Assembly: GCA_013298955.1 (NCBI GenBank)
Contig: JAAFJT010000011.1
Span: 1-64,000, forward strand
Reading direction: 5' to 3'
Length of the DNA stretch: 64,000 nt
Origin: Chitinophagales bacterium
GTDB taxonomy: Bacteria; Bacteroidota; Bacteroidia; Chitinophagales; Saprospiraceae
A program made the translations under genes and the position numbers. Each line of letters begins with the position of its first letter. The stretch's first letter is position 1. This document shows, piece after piece, positions 9,267 to 20,007 of this stretch. Under the pieces are notes generated by a model. It was not told the DNA's origin and ran no database searches. It saw only the letters and a program-made list of their open reading frames with translations.

Positions 9267-9825
9267 AAAAATGGGTCAAATAGCCACTCAAAACGGTTTC
9301 CGTTGGTGCACTAAAAATCATTTTTTGATATGCCGTCATCGAGTAACCTTTTTGCAAAGACCAAACTAAATGTTGTTTGCTTTCGCTAAAAAAGGTATTT
9401 TGAGCTTGTTGGATTTCAATGAAAATAGGCTCTTGTTTTCGATTCGTATGAATTACTAAATAGTTGGTTTTCAACGATTTATCTTTCGCAAGGTGTCGAA
9501 TTTGATGTGCTGTGGCAGTATCATTTGTCACGGCGAGGTGTGTGGTATCCACTTGATATTTACTGCGCCAAGCAGGTCGATTGAGGTCGGATTGCCCAAA
9601 AACACTTAATTCGGCACTCCAATCGGCAACAGTTGTTTTTTTGGTTTCTGTTTTGCCGCCAACTTGCAATGTCTTTTCCAATAAGGCGTTTTTAGGCAAA
9701 ATAGCATTCGCATTTTGGACAAATTGTTTTAAATCAAACCATTTTTCGGGCGCGACTGGCTTAGAAACGTTGGATGAACCACAGCTAAACAGTATTATAA
9801 TTGGCAAATATTTGAAAAAATTCAT
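9265..9825 (-). CDS. Hypothetical lipoprotein
   Basis: 186-aa ORF with lipoprotein-type N-terminus 'MNFFKYLPIIILFSCGSS'. Confidence 0.7.
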   Translation of the reverse strand: MNFFKYLPIIILFSCGSSNVSKPVAPEKWFDLKQFVQNANAILPKNALLEKTLQVGGKTETKKTTVADWSAELSVFGQSDLNRPAWRSKYQVDTTHLAVTNDTATAHQIRHLAKDKSLKTNYLVIHTNRKQEPIFIEIQQAQNTFFSESKQHLVWSLQKGYSMTAYQKMIFSAPTETVLSGYLTHF

Positions 9826-9986
9826 TTAAATTTTTGATGAATGATGGATTTTGTTTTTAAAACAATTTCCCCTACGTTTTTGTTGCAAATAAAAATTTGG
9901 CAGAACCAGTCCTTTCCCTTAATTTTGCCGCGACAAAGGCACTTATCACCCTATGAGATACTCCTTTTTTTTAATTTGAATAGCCA

Positions 9987-12110
9987 ATGAATAATGTACC
10001 GTTATTAGATACGCCGATTGAATATTTGTCAGGTGTTGGCACTTTTCGGGCGGATTTGTTGAAACTCGAATTGAGAATTTTTACGTTTCGAGATTTGATT
10101 CAGTGTTTTCCATTTCGCTACGTCGATAAAACGCAGTTTCATCGCATCCAAGATTTGGATGAATCGGCGGCGGAACTCCCTGTGCAATTGCGCGGCATCT
10201 TGCGGCGCGTGGAAGTGATGGGCGAAACGCGGAGTCGGCGTTTGGTCGGTGTTTTGCGTGAAGATACAGGACAATCCATCGAATTAGTTTGGTTTCAAAG
10301 TATTATATATTTAGAAAAAACATTAGTTGTTGGGGCGGAATACGTCGCTTTTGGGAAAACGAGTTGGTTTAACCACAAACCGTCTCTGCCGCATCCCGAA
10401 ATGGAAATCGTCACGACTGAAAATACGACGCTTGCGAATGCTTTTGAACCCGTTTACCCATCCACTGAAAAGCTGAATGCGAGAAGTTTGGATTCGCGGG
10501 CGCGTCGAAAAATGGTGAAAAACATTTTCGATAAGTTGCAACCCGAAACACTTGGGGAGTGCCTGCCAGAATATTTGATGACCGCGTATCGACTCATGCC
10601 GCAATATGAGGCGTATTATAACATCCATTTTCCTAAAAATCAAGTGGATTTAGAAGCGGCGCGCCGCCGTTTGAAATTTCAAGAATTGTTTTTTTTACAA
10701 CTCAAAATGTTGAAAAATAAACAACATCAACGGAATACCATTCAAGGTTATTCTTTTGAACGCATTGGTGAAAAATTTAATGAGTTTTATCATAAACACC
10801 TTGGTTTTGAACTTACAGGAGCGCAAAAACGGGTTTTACGCGAGATTCGACACGATGTCGGGAGTAGTCGGCAGATGAATCGGCTCTTGCAAGGCGATGT
10901 GGGTTGTGGCAAAACGGTGGTCGCGTTACTCGCCATGTTGATTGGTATTGACAACGGTTATCAAGCCTGTCTCATGGCTCCGACCGAGATTTTGGCGCAA
11001 CAACACCATGAAGGGATTGCCAAATTATGCGAACCATTGGGTTTGACCGTCGCTTTTTTATCGGGCAGCGTCAAGGGCAAAAAACGAGAACAACTGCTTA
11101 GACAATTGAAAAACAATTACATAAACATATTAATTGGAACGCATGCAATCTTTGAAGATTGGGTTGAATTTGATAAATTAGGCATTGCGATTATTGATGA
11201 ACAACACCGTTTTGGCGTAGAACAGCGTGCAAAATTGTGGAAAAAAGCCAATCCATTGCCGCCGCATATCTTGGTGATGAGTGCAACACCGATTCCGCGC
11301 ACATTAGCGATGACTTTATATGGTGATTTAGATGTATCTGTCATCGACGAATTGCCCGCAGGACGGAAGCCGATTAAGACGGTTCATTGTTATGAAAATC
11401 ATCGATTGCGGATTATTGGTTTTATGAAAGATGAAATTGCCAAAGGGCGACAAATTTATGTGGTGTATCCGTTGATTGAGGAGAGTGAAAAGTTGGATTT
11501 GCAAAATTTGATGTCGGGTTATGAAGCGTTGACGAATGATTTTCCAAAACCCGAATATCATATCAGTGTCGTGCATGGGAAAATGCGCGGTGAAGCCAAA
11601 GATTTTGAAATGCAGCGTTTTTTGAATAAAGAAACGCAAATTATGATTGCAACGACCGTGATTGAAGTTGGCGTGAATGTGCCGAATGCCTCTGTGATGG
11701 TGATTGAAAATACGGAACGATTTGGATTATCGCAGTTGCATCAGTTGCGCGGGCGGGTTGGGCGCGGCGCGGAACAGTCGTATTGCGTCTTGATGAGCGC
11801 GTACAAACTCAGTGAGGAAGGCAGGGAACGGATTCGAGTCATGTGCGCGACGACGGATGGCTTTGAAATTGCGGAAGCCGATATGCGTTTGCGGGGACCG
11901 GGTGACATTGAAGGGACACAACAAAGTGGCGTTTTGAACCTAAAAATTGCTGATTTGGCAAAAGACCAGCGCATTTTGCAAGCCGCAAGAGATATTGCCC
12001 AAACGATTTTGGAAAAAGACCCCAATTTAATGCTGCCCGAAAACGCTCGATTGAAACATTATTTGGAAGTGATGGCGCAAACGGCAAAAATATGGAGTCG
12101 GATTTCTTGA
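9987..12110 (+). CDS. recG: ATP-dependent DNA helicase RecG
   Basis: 'LLQGDVGCGKTVVALLAMLIGIDNGYQACLMAPTEILAQQHHE', 'DEQHRFGVEQR', 'MSATPIPRTLAMTLYGDLDVSVIDELPAGRKPI', 'QLHQLRGRVGRG'. Confidence 0.98.
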   Translation: MNNVPLLDTPIEYLSGVGTFRADLLKLELRIFTFRDLIQCFPFRYVDKTQFHRIQDLDESAAELPVQLRGILRRVEVMGETRSRRLVGVLREDTGQSIELVWFQSIIYLEKTLVVGAEYVAFGKTSWFNHKPSLPHPEMEIVTTENTTLANAFEPVYPSTEKLNARSLDSRARRKMVKNIFDKLQPETLGECLPEYLMTAYRLMPQYEAYYNIHFPKNQVDLEAARRRLKFQELFFLQLKMLKNKQHQRNTIQGYSFERIGEKFNEFYHKHLGFELTGAQKRVLREIRHDVGSSRQMNRLLQGDVGCGKTVVALLAMLIGIDNGYQACLMAPTEILAQQHHEGIAKLCEPLGLTVAFLSGSVKGKKREQLLRQLKNNYINILIGTHAIFEDWVEFDKLGIAIIDEQHRFGVEQRAKLWKKANPLPPHILVMSATPIPRTLAMTLYGDLDVSVIDELPAGRKPIKTVHCYENHRLRIIGFMKDEIAKGRQIYVVYPLIEESEKLDLQNLMSGYEALTNDFPKPEYHISVVHGKMRGEAKDFEMQRFLNKETQIMIATTVIEVGVNVPNASVMVIENTERFGLSQLHQLRGRVGRGAEQSYCVLMSAYKLSEEGRERIRVMCATTDGFEIAEADMRLRGPGDIEGTQQSGVLNLKIADLAKDQRILQAARDIAQTILEKDPNLMLPENARLKHYLEVMAQTAKIWSRIS

Positions 12111-12131
12111 TTTTCGCTTTGGAAAAGGTTT

Positions 12132-12240
12132 AAAATAGGATGCTGATGATTTAAAAGATTGGAAGGATGCTTTGAGTCTCTTTTGCGTTTTTCAACAGAA
12201 AACATTCTTCCAATCTTTTAAATCATCAGCATCCTATTTT
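12132..12240. repeat. Long intergenic inverted repeat between convergent recG and T9SS protein gene
   Basis: aaaataggatgctgatgatttaaaagattggaag ... cttccaatcttttaaatcatcagcatcctatttt. Confidence 0.85.
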
Positions 12241-12250
12241 AAATGATTCG

Positions 12251-12988
12251 TTACTCCATAATCAATTTTTGAGTACTAAATCGACCTTCGGTATCGCGCA
12301 AAATCACAAAATACAAGCCTGCACTCAAATTATTCAACTCAACACTCGTGCTTGTAACGCTTTCTTGACGCACCAAACGACCTGTTGCATCCGTCAATAA
12401 CAAGGTGAAACGCTCATTTTTAGGATTGTTGATGAAAACGGTCGTCGCAGCATTGCCCGGATTGGGTGCAATCACCATACCGACATCCGCCCGCAAATCT
12501 TGCGCACTCGCTACACAAGTCGGCAAAGACGCAATCGTGATTAAAAAGTTTTTACAAGAATTCGTCGCATCTTGCTCTTTTCCTTCTGAACCCCAAGGTG
12601 AAGCAGGTTTTGTCGGACCATCATTGAAGACAAATTGAATGTCTGTGACCGCCGTACCCGCAGCTAATCCGTAATAAGCCACAGGATTGGCAATTCTAAC
12701 ATGAAAAGTAGAATCTGCCCGATTTGCCAACTGGCGTTTACCTTGCACCGCACCCGCCGCATTCCAATCTTTGCCTGCACTCCAACCGTTTGCGCCAGAG
12801 TGGAAACCAATCGAATCGCGTTTGCCGAGTGAGTCACGGCTACCCGCAGGTGTTGCCGTACAGTTTTTCTTCAAAGCGAAGACGATGTTGATTTCGCCAT
12901 CTGCTTTTTTACAAGCAAATGCAGCACTTTGTGCTTGTGCAAATTGGATGCTCCATGCCGCAGCAATCGTAATGTAAAGTTTTTTCAT
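12251..12988 (-). CDS. T9SS type A sorting domain-containing secreted protein
   Basis: C-terminal 'IAPNPGNAATTVFINNPKNERFTLLLTDATGRLVRQ...LNNLSAGLYFVILRDTEGRFSTQKLIME'; signal peptide. Confidence 0.9.
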   Translation of the reverse strand: MKKLYITIAAAWSIQFAQAQSAAFACKKADGEINIVFALKKNCTATPAGSRDSLGKRDSIGFHSGANGWSAGKDWNAAGAVQGKRQLANRADSTFHVRIANPVAYYGLAAGTAVTDIQFVFNDGPTKPASPWGSEGKEQDATNSCKNFLITIASLPTCVASAQDLRADVGMVIAPNPGNAATTVFINNPKNERFTLLLTDATGRLVRQESVTSTSVELNNLSAGLYFVILRDTEGRFSTQKLIME

Positions 12989-13189
12989 AAAAACTAAGTT
13001 TTTTTTTATTACAAAATACAGTTAAAAAATTAAAATGTAAATTTATTAGGTTTATTTCTAAGAACAAAACATATTAACAAATATATTTTATTTTAATATT
13101 TTTTTGTCAATCCATGACAAAAACGAATTTACAGGCTTGTATTTTAAAAGGATAAACGGAAATGAATCTATACATTTTTTAAATGATTG

Positions 13190-13222
13190 AACGTGCGTCA
13201 AGTTTGAAACTTGACGCACGTT
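13190..13222. repeat. Palindrome AACGTGCGTCAAGTTTGAAACTTGACGCACGTT
   Basis: Perfect inverted repeat; related sequence near 22900-22932. Confidence 0.85.
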
Positions 13223-13227
13223 TAGTT

Positions 13228-13371
13228 CCTATTTTGGGGACTTGATTTGCGCCACAAATTTCGTAAATTTGAAAAATTTACGAAATTTTAGGTGCAAATC
13301 CTATTTTGGGGACTTGATTTGCGCCACAAATTTCGTAAATTTGAAAAATTTACGAAATTTTAGGTGCAAAT
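13228..13371. repeat. Two exact tandem copies of a 72-bp hairpin-containing unit
   Basis: cctattttggggacttgatttgcgccacaaatttcgtaaatttgaaaaatttacgaaattttaggtgcaaat, x2. Confidence 0.92.
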
Positions 13372-13493
13372 CTATTTGTGGGTAAGAGTATTGGCGGCAT
13401 TCCCAATATTTTTTTAGAACAAAATAATTTCGTACTTTCGATTTTCGGAGTAACTTTGCGGTTTACCAATTATATCCAATTTTTCTTGCAATC

Positions 13494-14753
13494 ATGCTCT
13501 ACACGATAATAGCTGCTTTTTTTTTCACCGCCTTCTTCTCAGGGACGGAAATTGCCTACATCTCCGCCAATAAATTGTTAGTCGAATTGAAACGAAAACG
13601 CAATTCTGGAACGGGGCATATTTTAGCCTACTTTTACGAAAGTCCTGCCCGTTTTTTGGGCGCGATGCTGGTCGGACACAATATTGCTTTAATTGTTTTC
13701 ACCATCTTAGTTTCGGACTTATTAAAACCTCATTTAGAGCATTTTATACATAATGAAATTTTATTATCACTTGTAACAACCGTTCTAATTACGCTCGTAA
13801 TTCTGATAGTAGCGGAATATTTGCCGAAAACCATTTTCAAAATGTATGCCGATAGGATTCTATTCAATTTGGCTTATCCGATTCGGTTTTTCCAATTTGT
13901 GTTGGCAGTTCCGACTTGGTTCATTACGAAAATGGCTGGTTTTCTTTTAAGAATTTTTTTTAAAACGAGTCATGTACCAGATGAAAACGTGTTCACACGC
14001 GGTGATTTAGAACACTTTGTAAATACCAATTTTAAAAATACGAAGCAAGACGAAGAAGTCGATACGGATTTATTTCAAAAAACATTGCAATTGCGCAATG
14101 TCAAAGTGAAGCACTGCATGGTTCCGAGAGCCGAAATGATTTATATGGACATTACAGATGGCGTGGAAGAATTGCGGCGAATTTTCCGCGAAACCAATCT
14201 TTCGCGGGTGATTGTGGTGCGCAACCATGATATAGATGATATTTTGGGATATGTACATCATCAACAGATGTTGAAAGCACCACAATTGGTCGAACCGTTG
14301 ATTATGGAGATGGAAGTCGTGCCTGAAGTGATGCGTGTGATGGATTTATTGGAAAAATTGGTTCAGTCGAAGACGAATATCCTCTGTGTGGTGGACGAAT
14401 TTGGTGGTACAACAGGAATTGTAACGTTAGAAGACGTTTTAGAACAAATTTTTGGCGACATCGAAGATGAACATGACCATGAAGAATTTGTTGAAACCAA
14501 AATTTCTGAAACCGAATATATCTTTTCAGGTCGTTTGGAAATGGATTATTTAAATGAAATGTATCCTGCGCTCCGCCTCCCGAAAAGTGAATATCATACG
14601 CTTTCGGGCTATTTGGTGAATGTCGTAACCGCCATTCCGACCCAAAATGTGCCGATTGAATTAGAAGGATTTCGATTTATCCCCGAATTAGTGAGTGATA
14701 CGCGGATTGAAACAGTACGTATCATTCGTTTACATACCGTTGAAAATCAATAA
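13494..14753 (+). CDS. Hemolysin/CorC (CNNM-CBS) family membrane protein, GldE-like by position before gldF
   Basis: DUF21-type TM N-terminus, CBS region 'VVDEFGGTTGIVTLEDVLEQIFGDIEDEHD', C-terminal CorC_HlyC domain. Confidence 0.85.
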   Translation: MLYTIIAAFFFTAFFSGTEIAYISANKLLVELKRKRNSGTGHILAYFYESPARFLGAMLVGHNIALIVFTILVSDLLKPHLEHFIHNEILLSLVTTVLITLVILIVAEYLPKTIFKMYADRILFNLAYPIRFFQFVLAVPTWFITKMAGFLLRIFFKTSHVPDENVFTRGDLEHFVNTNFKNTKQDEEVDTDLFQKTLQLRNVKVKHCMVPRAEMIYMDITDGVEELRRIFRETNLSRVIVVRNHDIDDILGYVHHQQMLKAPQLVEPLIMEMEVVPEVMRVMDLLEKLVQSKTNILCVVDEFGGTTGIVTLEDVLEQIFGDIEDEHDHEEFVETKISETEYIFSGRLEMDYLNEMYPALRLPKSEYHTLSGYLVNVVTAIPTQNVPIELEGFRFIPELVSDTRIETVRIIRLHTVENQ

Positions 14754-14762
14754 ATTACAAAG

Positions 14763-15494
14763 ATGGTAAGCATTTTAAAAAAAGAAATACAATCGTTTTT
14801 CGGCTCTTTGACGGGCTATGTCGTGATAGGCGTTTTCTTGTTGATAACAGGGTTGATGCTCTGGGTTTTTCCAGATTACAGCCTCTTAAACTATCAATTT
14901 GCAACGCTGGATTCTTTATTTGAAATCGCGCCGGCGGTTTTTTTGTTCTTAATACCTGCTGTTACGATGCGGTCTTTCGCAGAGGAAAAGCAAACGGGAA
15001 CGCTCGAATTATTGCTCACGCGTCCATTGCGGGATTATGAATTAATTTTAGGCAAATATTTATCTGCTTGGTTATTAGTGATTATCGCATTGATTCCAAC
15101 CGTTTTATACTATGCAACGATTTATCAATTGGGTTCGCCGAAAGGCAATTTAGATTCGGGGGCAATTTTGGGCAGCTACATTGGATTGGCAATGTTGGGC
15201 GGCGTGTTTGCGGCGATAGGCATTTTTGCCTCTGCGTTGACGAATAATCAAATTGTTGCTTTTTTGTTGGCAATGTTTTTATGCTTTATGGTGCATTATG
15301 GCTTCTTATTTTTGTCAAAACTGCCGATTTTCTTCGGTGCGGGCGATGATTTAGTGCAAATGTTGGGTTTGGATTACCATTATCAAAGCATTAGTCGCGG
15401 GATTATGGATTTAGCCGATATGGTTTATTTTTCAAGTGTGATATTTTTCTTTTTATTTTTAACACAAAACGTGTTAGAAATAAAAAATCGATAA
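14763..15494 (+). CDS. gldF: Gliding-motility-type ABC transporter permease GldF
   Basis: 'FLFLIPAVTMRSFAEEKQTGTLELLLTRPLRDYELILGKYLSAWLLV', 'QMLGLDYHYQSISRGIMDLADMVYF'. Confidence 0.85.
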   Translation: MVSILKKEIQSFFGSLTGYVVIGVFLLITGLMLWVFPDYSLLNYQFATLDSLFEIAPAVFLFLIPAVTMRSFAEEKQTGTLELLLTRPLRDYELILGKYLSAWLLVIIALIPTVLYYATIYQLGSPKGNLDSGAILGSYIGLAMLGGVFAAIGIFASALTNNQIVAFLLAMFLCFMVHYGFLFLSKLPIFFGAGDDLVQMLGLDYHYQSISRGIMDLADMVYFSSVIFFFLFLTQNVLEIKNR

Positions 15495-15657
15495 TTTGTA
15501 TAATTTAAAGGCTATAAAAATTGTGACTTGGCTCTTTTTTATTTTGTCTGGGTTCGGGGCTTGATTTAGAAGGGGTTGCGATACTCATTTACGTCTTTTT
15601 GTTGATTGGTTCGATAATGTTCCTATTGGACGCGTTGAAAATCATTCAATAGGAGTA

Positions 15658-15746
15658 GGGTCTGAATTAGGATTTTTAGGATACTTCGGATGATTAGGAT
15701 GAAATCTTAATCATCCGAAGTATCCTAAAAATCCTAATTCAGACCC
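15658..15746. repeat. Intergenic inverted repeat with ~39-bp arms
   Basis: gggtctgaattaggatttttaggatacttcggatgatta ... taatcatccgaagtatcctaaaaatcctaattcagaccc. Confidence 0.9.
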
Positions 15747-15760
15747 TTCAATCAAGCAAC

Positions 15761-18700
15761 TTAAAAACGCACCGTTTCATCCCTTTCTGCTTTCCCTGTT
15801 TTATTGGCAGCCAAGACTTGGATACGATACGATTGCCCGCCTTGCACGGGAAACGTATAACTCAACATCCCCGATTTTACATTAAATTGAAAATCAGTAA
15901 TATTGATTCCATTGATAATCAATGAAATATCACTTGGTTGAACGCCCGTTAAAATCGTAGTAAGCGTACTTTGGACAGGGCGCGGGTCTAATGGGTCAAT
16001 CGCAGGACGGGATACCACCAAATTCGCCACCGAAACACCCGCGACTGGTGAAGTCCTATCAGGCAAAACGACTTCTTCGGTCGGCGTGACCACACTCGCA
16101 ATCGCTTCCGCCGTAGCTGTACCGCCTTTGCCTGTGGCACTCAATACAATCACATTTTTGCCGACTCTCAAATTCATTTTTGCCGTTACATGACTATTTT
16201 CAAGGCTAAAATTAGAAATGGAATTGCCATTCAACAATAAAGTAACGCCACTTTTATCAGCATTGGTCACGTTTCCTTCAAAATCTAAACTCGTAGATTC
16301 CAAAATATTGCTTTTCGCAGGCGGATTTAAAATCATCGCCGTAGGCGGCGCAGGTCGATTCCAAACCAATTTAATTCTATCTTCCGCATTGCCACCCGCA
16401 TTAGAAACGGCAATCCGAACCGTATTGTCACCCGCTTGCAAGTTACAAGGCATCGTCAATACATTGTTAATCACTGAAAATGCGACGGATACACCATTCA
16501 AATAGGCTCTAACGCCCTCTTTTCCATTCACATTTTCCAAATTAGCCTTCACTAATACGCCATTCGGAATCTCAAAACTCGCTCCGTCCGCAGGTGTGGT
16601 GATGCGCACCACAGGCGGTTGCGCCATCGTGTAGGCGACACTGACACTTGCTTGATTATTACCATCCTCATTTTCAACCCGTACCGTGATTAAATTATTG
16701 CCTTCGCGCAAAGGCACTTTGGCAGTAATGTTTCTAAACAATTTATCAATTTTGTAACCTTCAAATTTAGCATTATTGACATACATAATGACTTGATTTT
16801 CATTGCTAATATTCAATAAAGCAGCTTTAACAACCCCTTCTGGAACGGTCACTGAACTATTATTTTGGGGCGCGGTAATGGTGACACGCGGCGGGCGTTT
16901 TTCCCGAATTTCCTCATTCCGAATCACCGCTAATTGGGCTTCGTCATTGCCATCTGGATTTTGAGCTGTCAATCGAATCGTATTCACGCCAACTGTTAAG
17001 GGAACGGTTACGCGCAACGTTCTACTATTTTCATCAAACTCAAAATTATTAACATGTACATTGTTGATTTTCAAGATAATACCTCCGCGCAGCGTATTCA
17101 AAACAGTTGCTTCAACAGCCACTTCAGGTTGTGTTGTGCGGGTGCCTTCATACGGGCGCGTGAAACGAACCGAAGGCGGTGATTTTTTCGCATTACAATA
17201 AATGTCAGTTTCATCCCGCGCTTCCCCACTTTCATTGCGGACAATGATGCGGAAAAGGTTATTACCCAATTTCAAATTTAAATTGCCGCGCATCATGCCT
17301 GACCGTTCATCAAAAGTCCAATCGTACAACGTGTTCCCATTCAAATAAACGGTTATATCACTTTTGCTCCTCACATGTTGTGCCGTTGCGCTGAATGCAG
17401 TGCGACAGCCATTATTATCGCCTTGAACATTGCCCTCTACCGAAAGTCGGACGGCTGGAAATGCTGCACGCGGGCTTTCGGTATCACAACTGGAAACGCC
17501 TTCACCCGTTGCAGAACCAACCGTATTTTTGACTTCGACACTGATGCGATTCACGCCTGAACGCAAACGCGCCTGTCCCGAAATCCGATTTGGCGTATAA
17601 GTCCAATTATCCATTGGAGACCCATTTAAATAAACGCGTATATCATTCCGATTGGCAACATTGCGCAAGGTCGCATACCAGTCGTTTTCACAACCCATTT
17701 CATTGCCTTTTACAAACGATTCCATCCGAACACTCACACCGGGCGGCAAAGGACGGGGCGTTTCAGTTGGCACAGGCACAGGAACAGGCGTTGGAACAGG
17801 TTGCGGGCGATTCAGCGTAACCACATAACGGTCTGTTGCTTGCCCTGCACTATTCCGAACCGTGATGACAATATTATTCGAGCCTTCTTTGAGGTTTAAG
17901 GCAGTTGAAACAAAATTATTATAAAAATTAAAATTTGTAATAGGATAATTATTAAGCGTTAACGTCACTTGGTCTTTGCGCTCAATGTGTTGCGTCGTTG
18001 CCCGAAAATCAATAGCACTCGCTTCCGTTACACTGATACTTGAAGGACTTGTAATCTGAACACTCGGTGCGATAACCGTTGGTGTCGTGTTAATCGGGTC
18101 AGGTTTCGGAACGGGGATTGGAGTAGGCGTTGGGACAGGGTTGCCCGTTTGAGTCGGTTTTACAACTTTTACATTTTTTATGAATATAATTTTTTCTGTA
18201 ACTATTCCCGCTTGATTGCGGGCTGTAAGAACACATTCATTTGAAACATCCTGTATATCGACGGTTGCATCAAACGATTTGTTGTAATAATTGAATGGTT
18301 TGACCACTCCATTGACTTTAAAAGTCACATCCGCGCCCGTTTCGATGCCTGTAATCCGCGCTTGAAGCAATTCCGTTGTATTATACGTCCTGTAAGGGTT
18401 TTGTTCGGGGCGGGTAATCGTAATTTGGGGCGGTTTTAATTGATTTTTCTTGTTTGAAACAATAAATTTCAAATCCAACGACGTAAAATGATGCAAATCA
18501 TTGCGCGGTGAAATCGTATTATCATCTTCCCATTGTTGCCCGTCAAACAAATTAGTTTGTGTAAACATCAAACGATGTCCAATGCCAATCGACACTTTTG
18601 GATGCAATTGATACCCCAATTCGATGCCAACATTGGGCATCAGCCCAACTTGCAAATTGCCATCAAACGAATCACCCGATGTTTCAAAAGTACCATCGCG

Positions 18701-19339
18701 CATCGCGGTTAATTGCTGTCGAATCGTTGCAACGGATTGATTGGGATTGATGGTTTTATACGCATATTTCGCGTCATTGGCATTGGTTTGGTCGGTGCCA
18801 ACATAGTAAAAATCCAACCCAAAACCGCCATAAAGCGAGAGTAAAATCCCTTTTGTTTCGCGTAATCGATTGAAAGTCAATACACCTTCCAATCCCAATT
18901 CCCCAAAATCATTGCGATAATTGGCATAATACACCGAATCGGATAGATAATTGGCATTGGGATTATATTTGCCATTGACTGCAAAATTATAATCGATTTT
19001 GCCTGTGAAGGGTCTCGTATTCAGACCAAAAGAATTGGCATACATCGCCCGCCCGCGAACTCCTAAATCAAGAAAATCGCCCTGCTTATGTATAAGGTTT
19101 TTCTCCAAAGTGAGTGCGATTCCCCAACCTTTATAAAGATTAGAAACATCACTGCTTTGATAAGAATAGCCGCCATGAAATCCAAGTGTGTAATAACCTT
19201 GAGCTTCTTTGAAAAAAAGGCGTTCACTGCGTTGTGCAGCACCAGCGGTGTCAAATTCGATTTGGGACTGCGCCAAAGTTGGTTTTGTACAAATAAAAAG
19301 GGTTAAAAATACCCAGAGTGCGTTGGTAAAAAATTTCAT
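15761..19339 (-). CDS. Large surface/outer-membrane protein: N-terminal beta-barrel-like region plus ~9 divergent Ig-like repeats
   Basis: Signal peptide from 'MKFFTNALWVFLTLFICTKPTLAQ'; repeats of type 'PPxVxIT-P...NG..I.NF.......L..G.N.I.V...N.-G'. Confidence 0.8.
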   Translation of the reverse strand: MKFFTNALWVFLTLFICTKPTLAQSQIEFDTAGAAQRSERLFFKEAQGYYTLGFHGGYSYQSSDVSNLYKGWGIALTLEKNLIHKQGDFLDLGVRGRAMYANSFGLNTRPFTGKIDYNFAVNGKYNPNANYLSDSVYYANYRNDFGELGLEGVLTFNRLRETKGILLSLYGGFGLDFYYVGTDQTNANDAKYAYKTINPNQSVATIRQQLTAMRDGTFETSGDSFDGNLQVGLMPNVGIELGYQLHPKVSIGIGHRLMFTQTNLFDGQQWEDDNTISPRNDLHHFTSLDLKFIVSNKKNQLKPPQITITRPEQNPYRTYNTTELLQARITGIETGADVTFKVNGVVKPFNYYNKSFDATVDIQDVSNECVLTARNQAGIVTEKIIFIKNVKVVKPTQTGNPVPTPTPIPVPKPDPINTTPTVIAPSVQITSPSSISVTEASAIDFRATTQHIERKDQVTLTLNNYPITNFNFYNNFVSTALNLKEGSNNIVITVRNSAGQATDRYVVTLNRPQPVPTPVPVPVPTETPRPLPPGVSVRMESFVKGNEMGCENDWYATLRNVANRNDIRVYLNGSPMDNWTYTPNRISGQARLRSGVNRISVEVKNTVGSATGEGVSSCDTESPRAAFPAVRLSVEGNVQGDNNGCRTAFSATAQHVRSKSDITVYLNGNTLYDWTFDERSGMMRGNLNLKLGNNLFRIIVRNESGEARDETDIYCNAKKSPPSVRFTRPYEGTRTTQPEVAVEATVLNTLRGGIILKINNVHVNNFEFDENSRTLRVTVPLTVGVNTIRLTAQNPDGNDEAQLAVIRNEEIREKRPPRVTITAPQNNSSVTVPEGVVKAALLNISNENQVIMYVNNAKFEGYKIDKLFRNITAKVPLREGNNLITVRVENEDGNNQASVSVAYTMAQPPVVRITTPADGASFEIPNGVLVKANLENVNGKEGVRAYLNGVSVAFSVINNVLTMPCNLQAGDNTVRIAVSNAGGNAEDRIKLVWNRPAPPTAMILNPPAKSNILESTSLDFEGNVTNADKSGVTLLLNGNSISNFSLENSHVTAKMNLRVGKNVIVLSATGKGGTATAEAIASVVTPTEEVVLPDRTSPVAGVSVANLVVSRPAIDPLDPRPVQSTLTTILTGVQPSDISLIINGINITDFQFNVKSGMLSYTFPVQGGQSYRIQVLAANKTGKAERDETVRF

Positions 19340-20007
19340 TGTATTCGTTTTAAATAGAAATAAATGGTGTTTTCTATATATCGTGCTGCAAAGATAAGCG
19401 TTCAAAAACACTTTGCACGATTTGAAAATTAGTTTAATTTTTAATTAACTTGTATTATTTTTTTTAACATAACAAACGATTGACAAATGTATTCAATTCA
19501 AAAACAATTTATTTCATAATTAAAATAAGTTAAAATGATTGTATCCCGAATAATTAACATAGTGTACTATTGACAACCCATCCACAACTGCTTAACTTTG
19601 CAGCAGAATTAAAAATTCTAAGCGTCATTTCACCATCGCATGAACTTTCCACCAAAACGATTATTTAGTAATGAGTTTGTAAACCGCCAACGAGTCGATT
19701 CGACTGTTTTGAATTTGGCGTGACTCTATTACATTTTGTTACAATTTCCGAAAAAACCGTCACAAGTAGAACTAAATGTCGAATACTCGCGTATCAGACA
19801 TGGAAAGGTTTATTTATGTGTAGTTCTTTTTTTGGGAAAACACAAGGTCAAATATGGGGTGTTTTTTTTCAAAAAAGGCTTTTAATGGTTATTTTTCGTG
19901 TTTTTTTTGCAAACAGTTAGGTCTATTTTCTTGTTTAGGCAACTTGAAACAGTAATGCCTATTAGAAAAATTTAATGTCATTCAGTTTAAACGTTTAAAA
20001 AACGCGC

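Noticed and set aside
19440-20000. Possible ncRNA or riboswitch in the gap before the RsbW-like gene
   Set aside because: AT-rich with no convincing conserved structure by eye; could be promoter DNA only.
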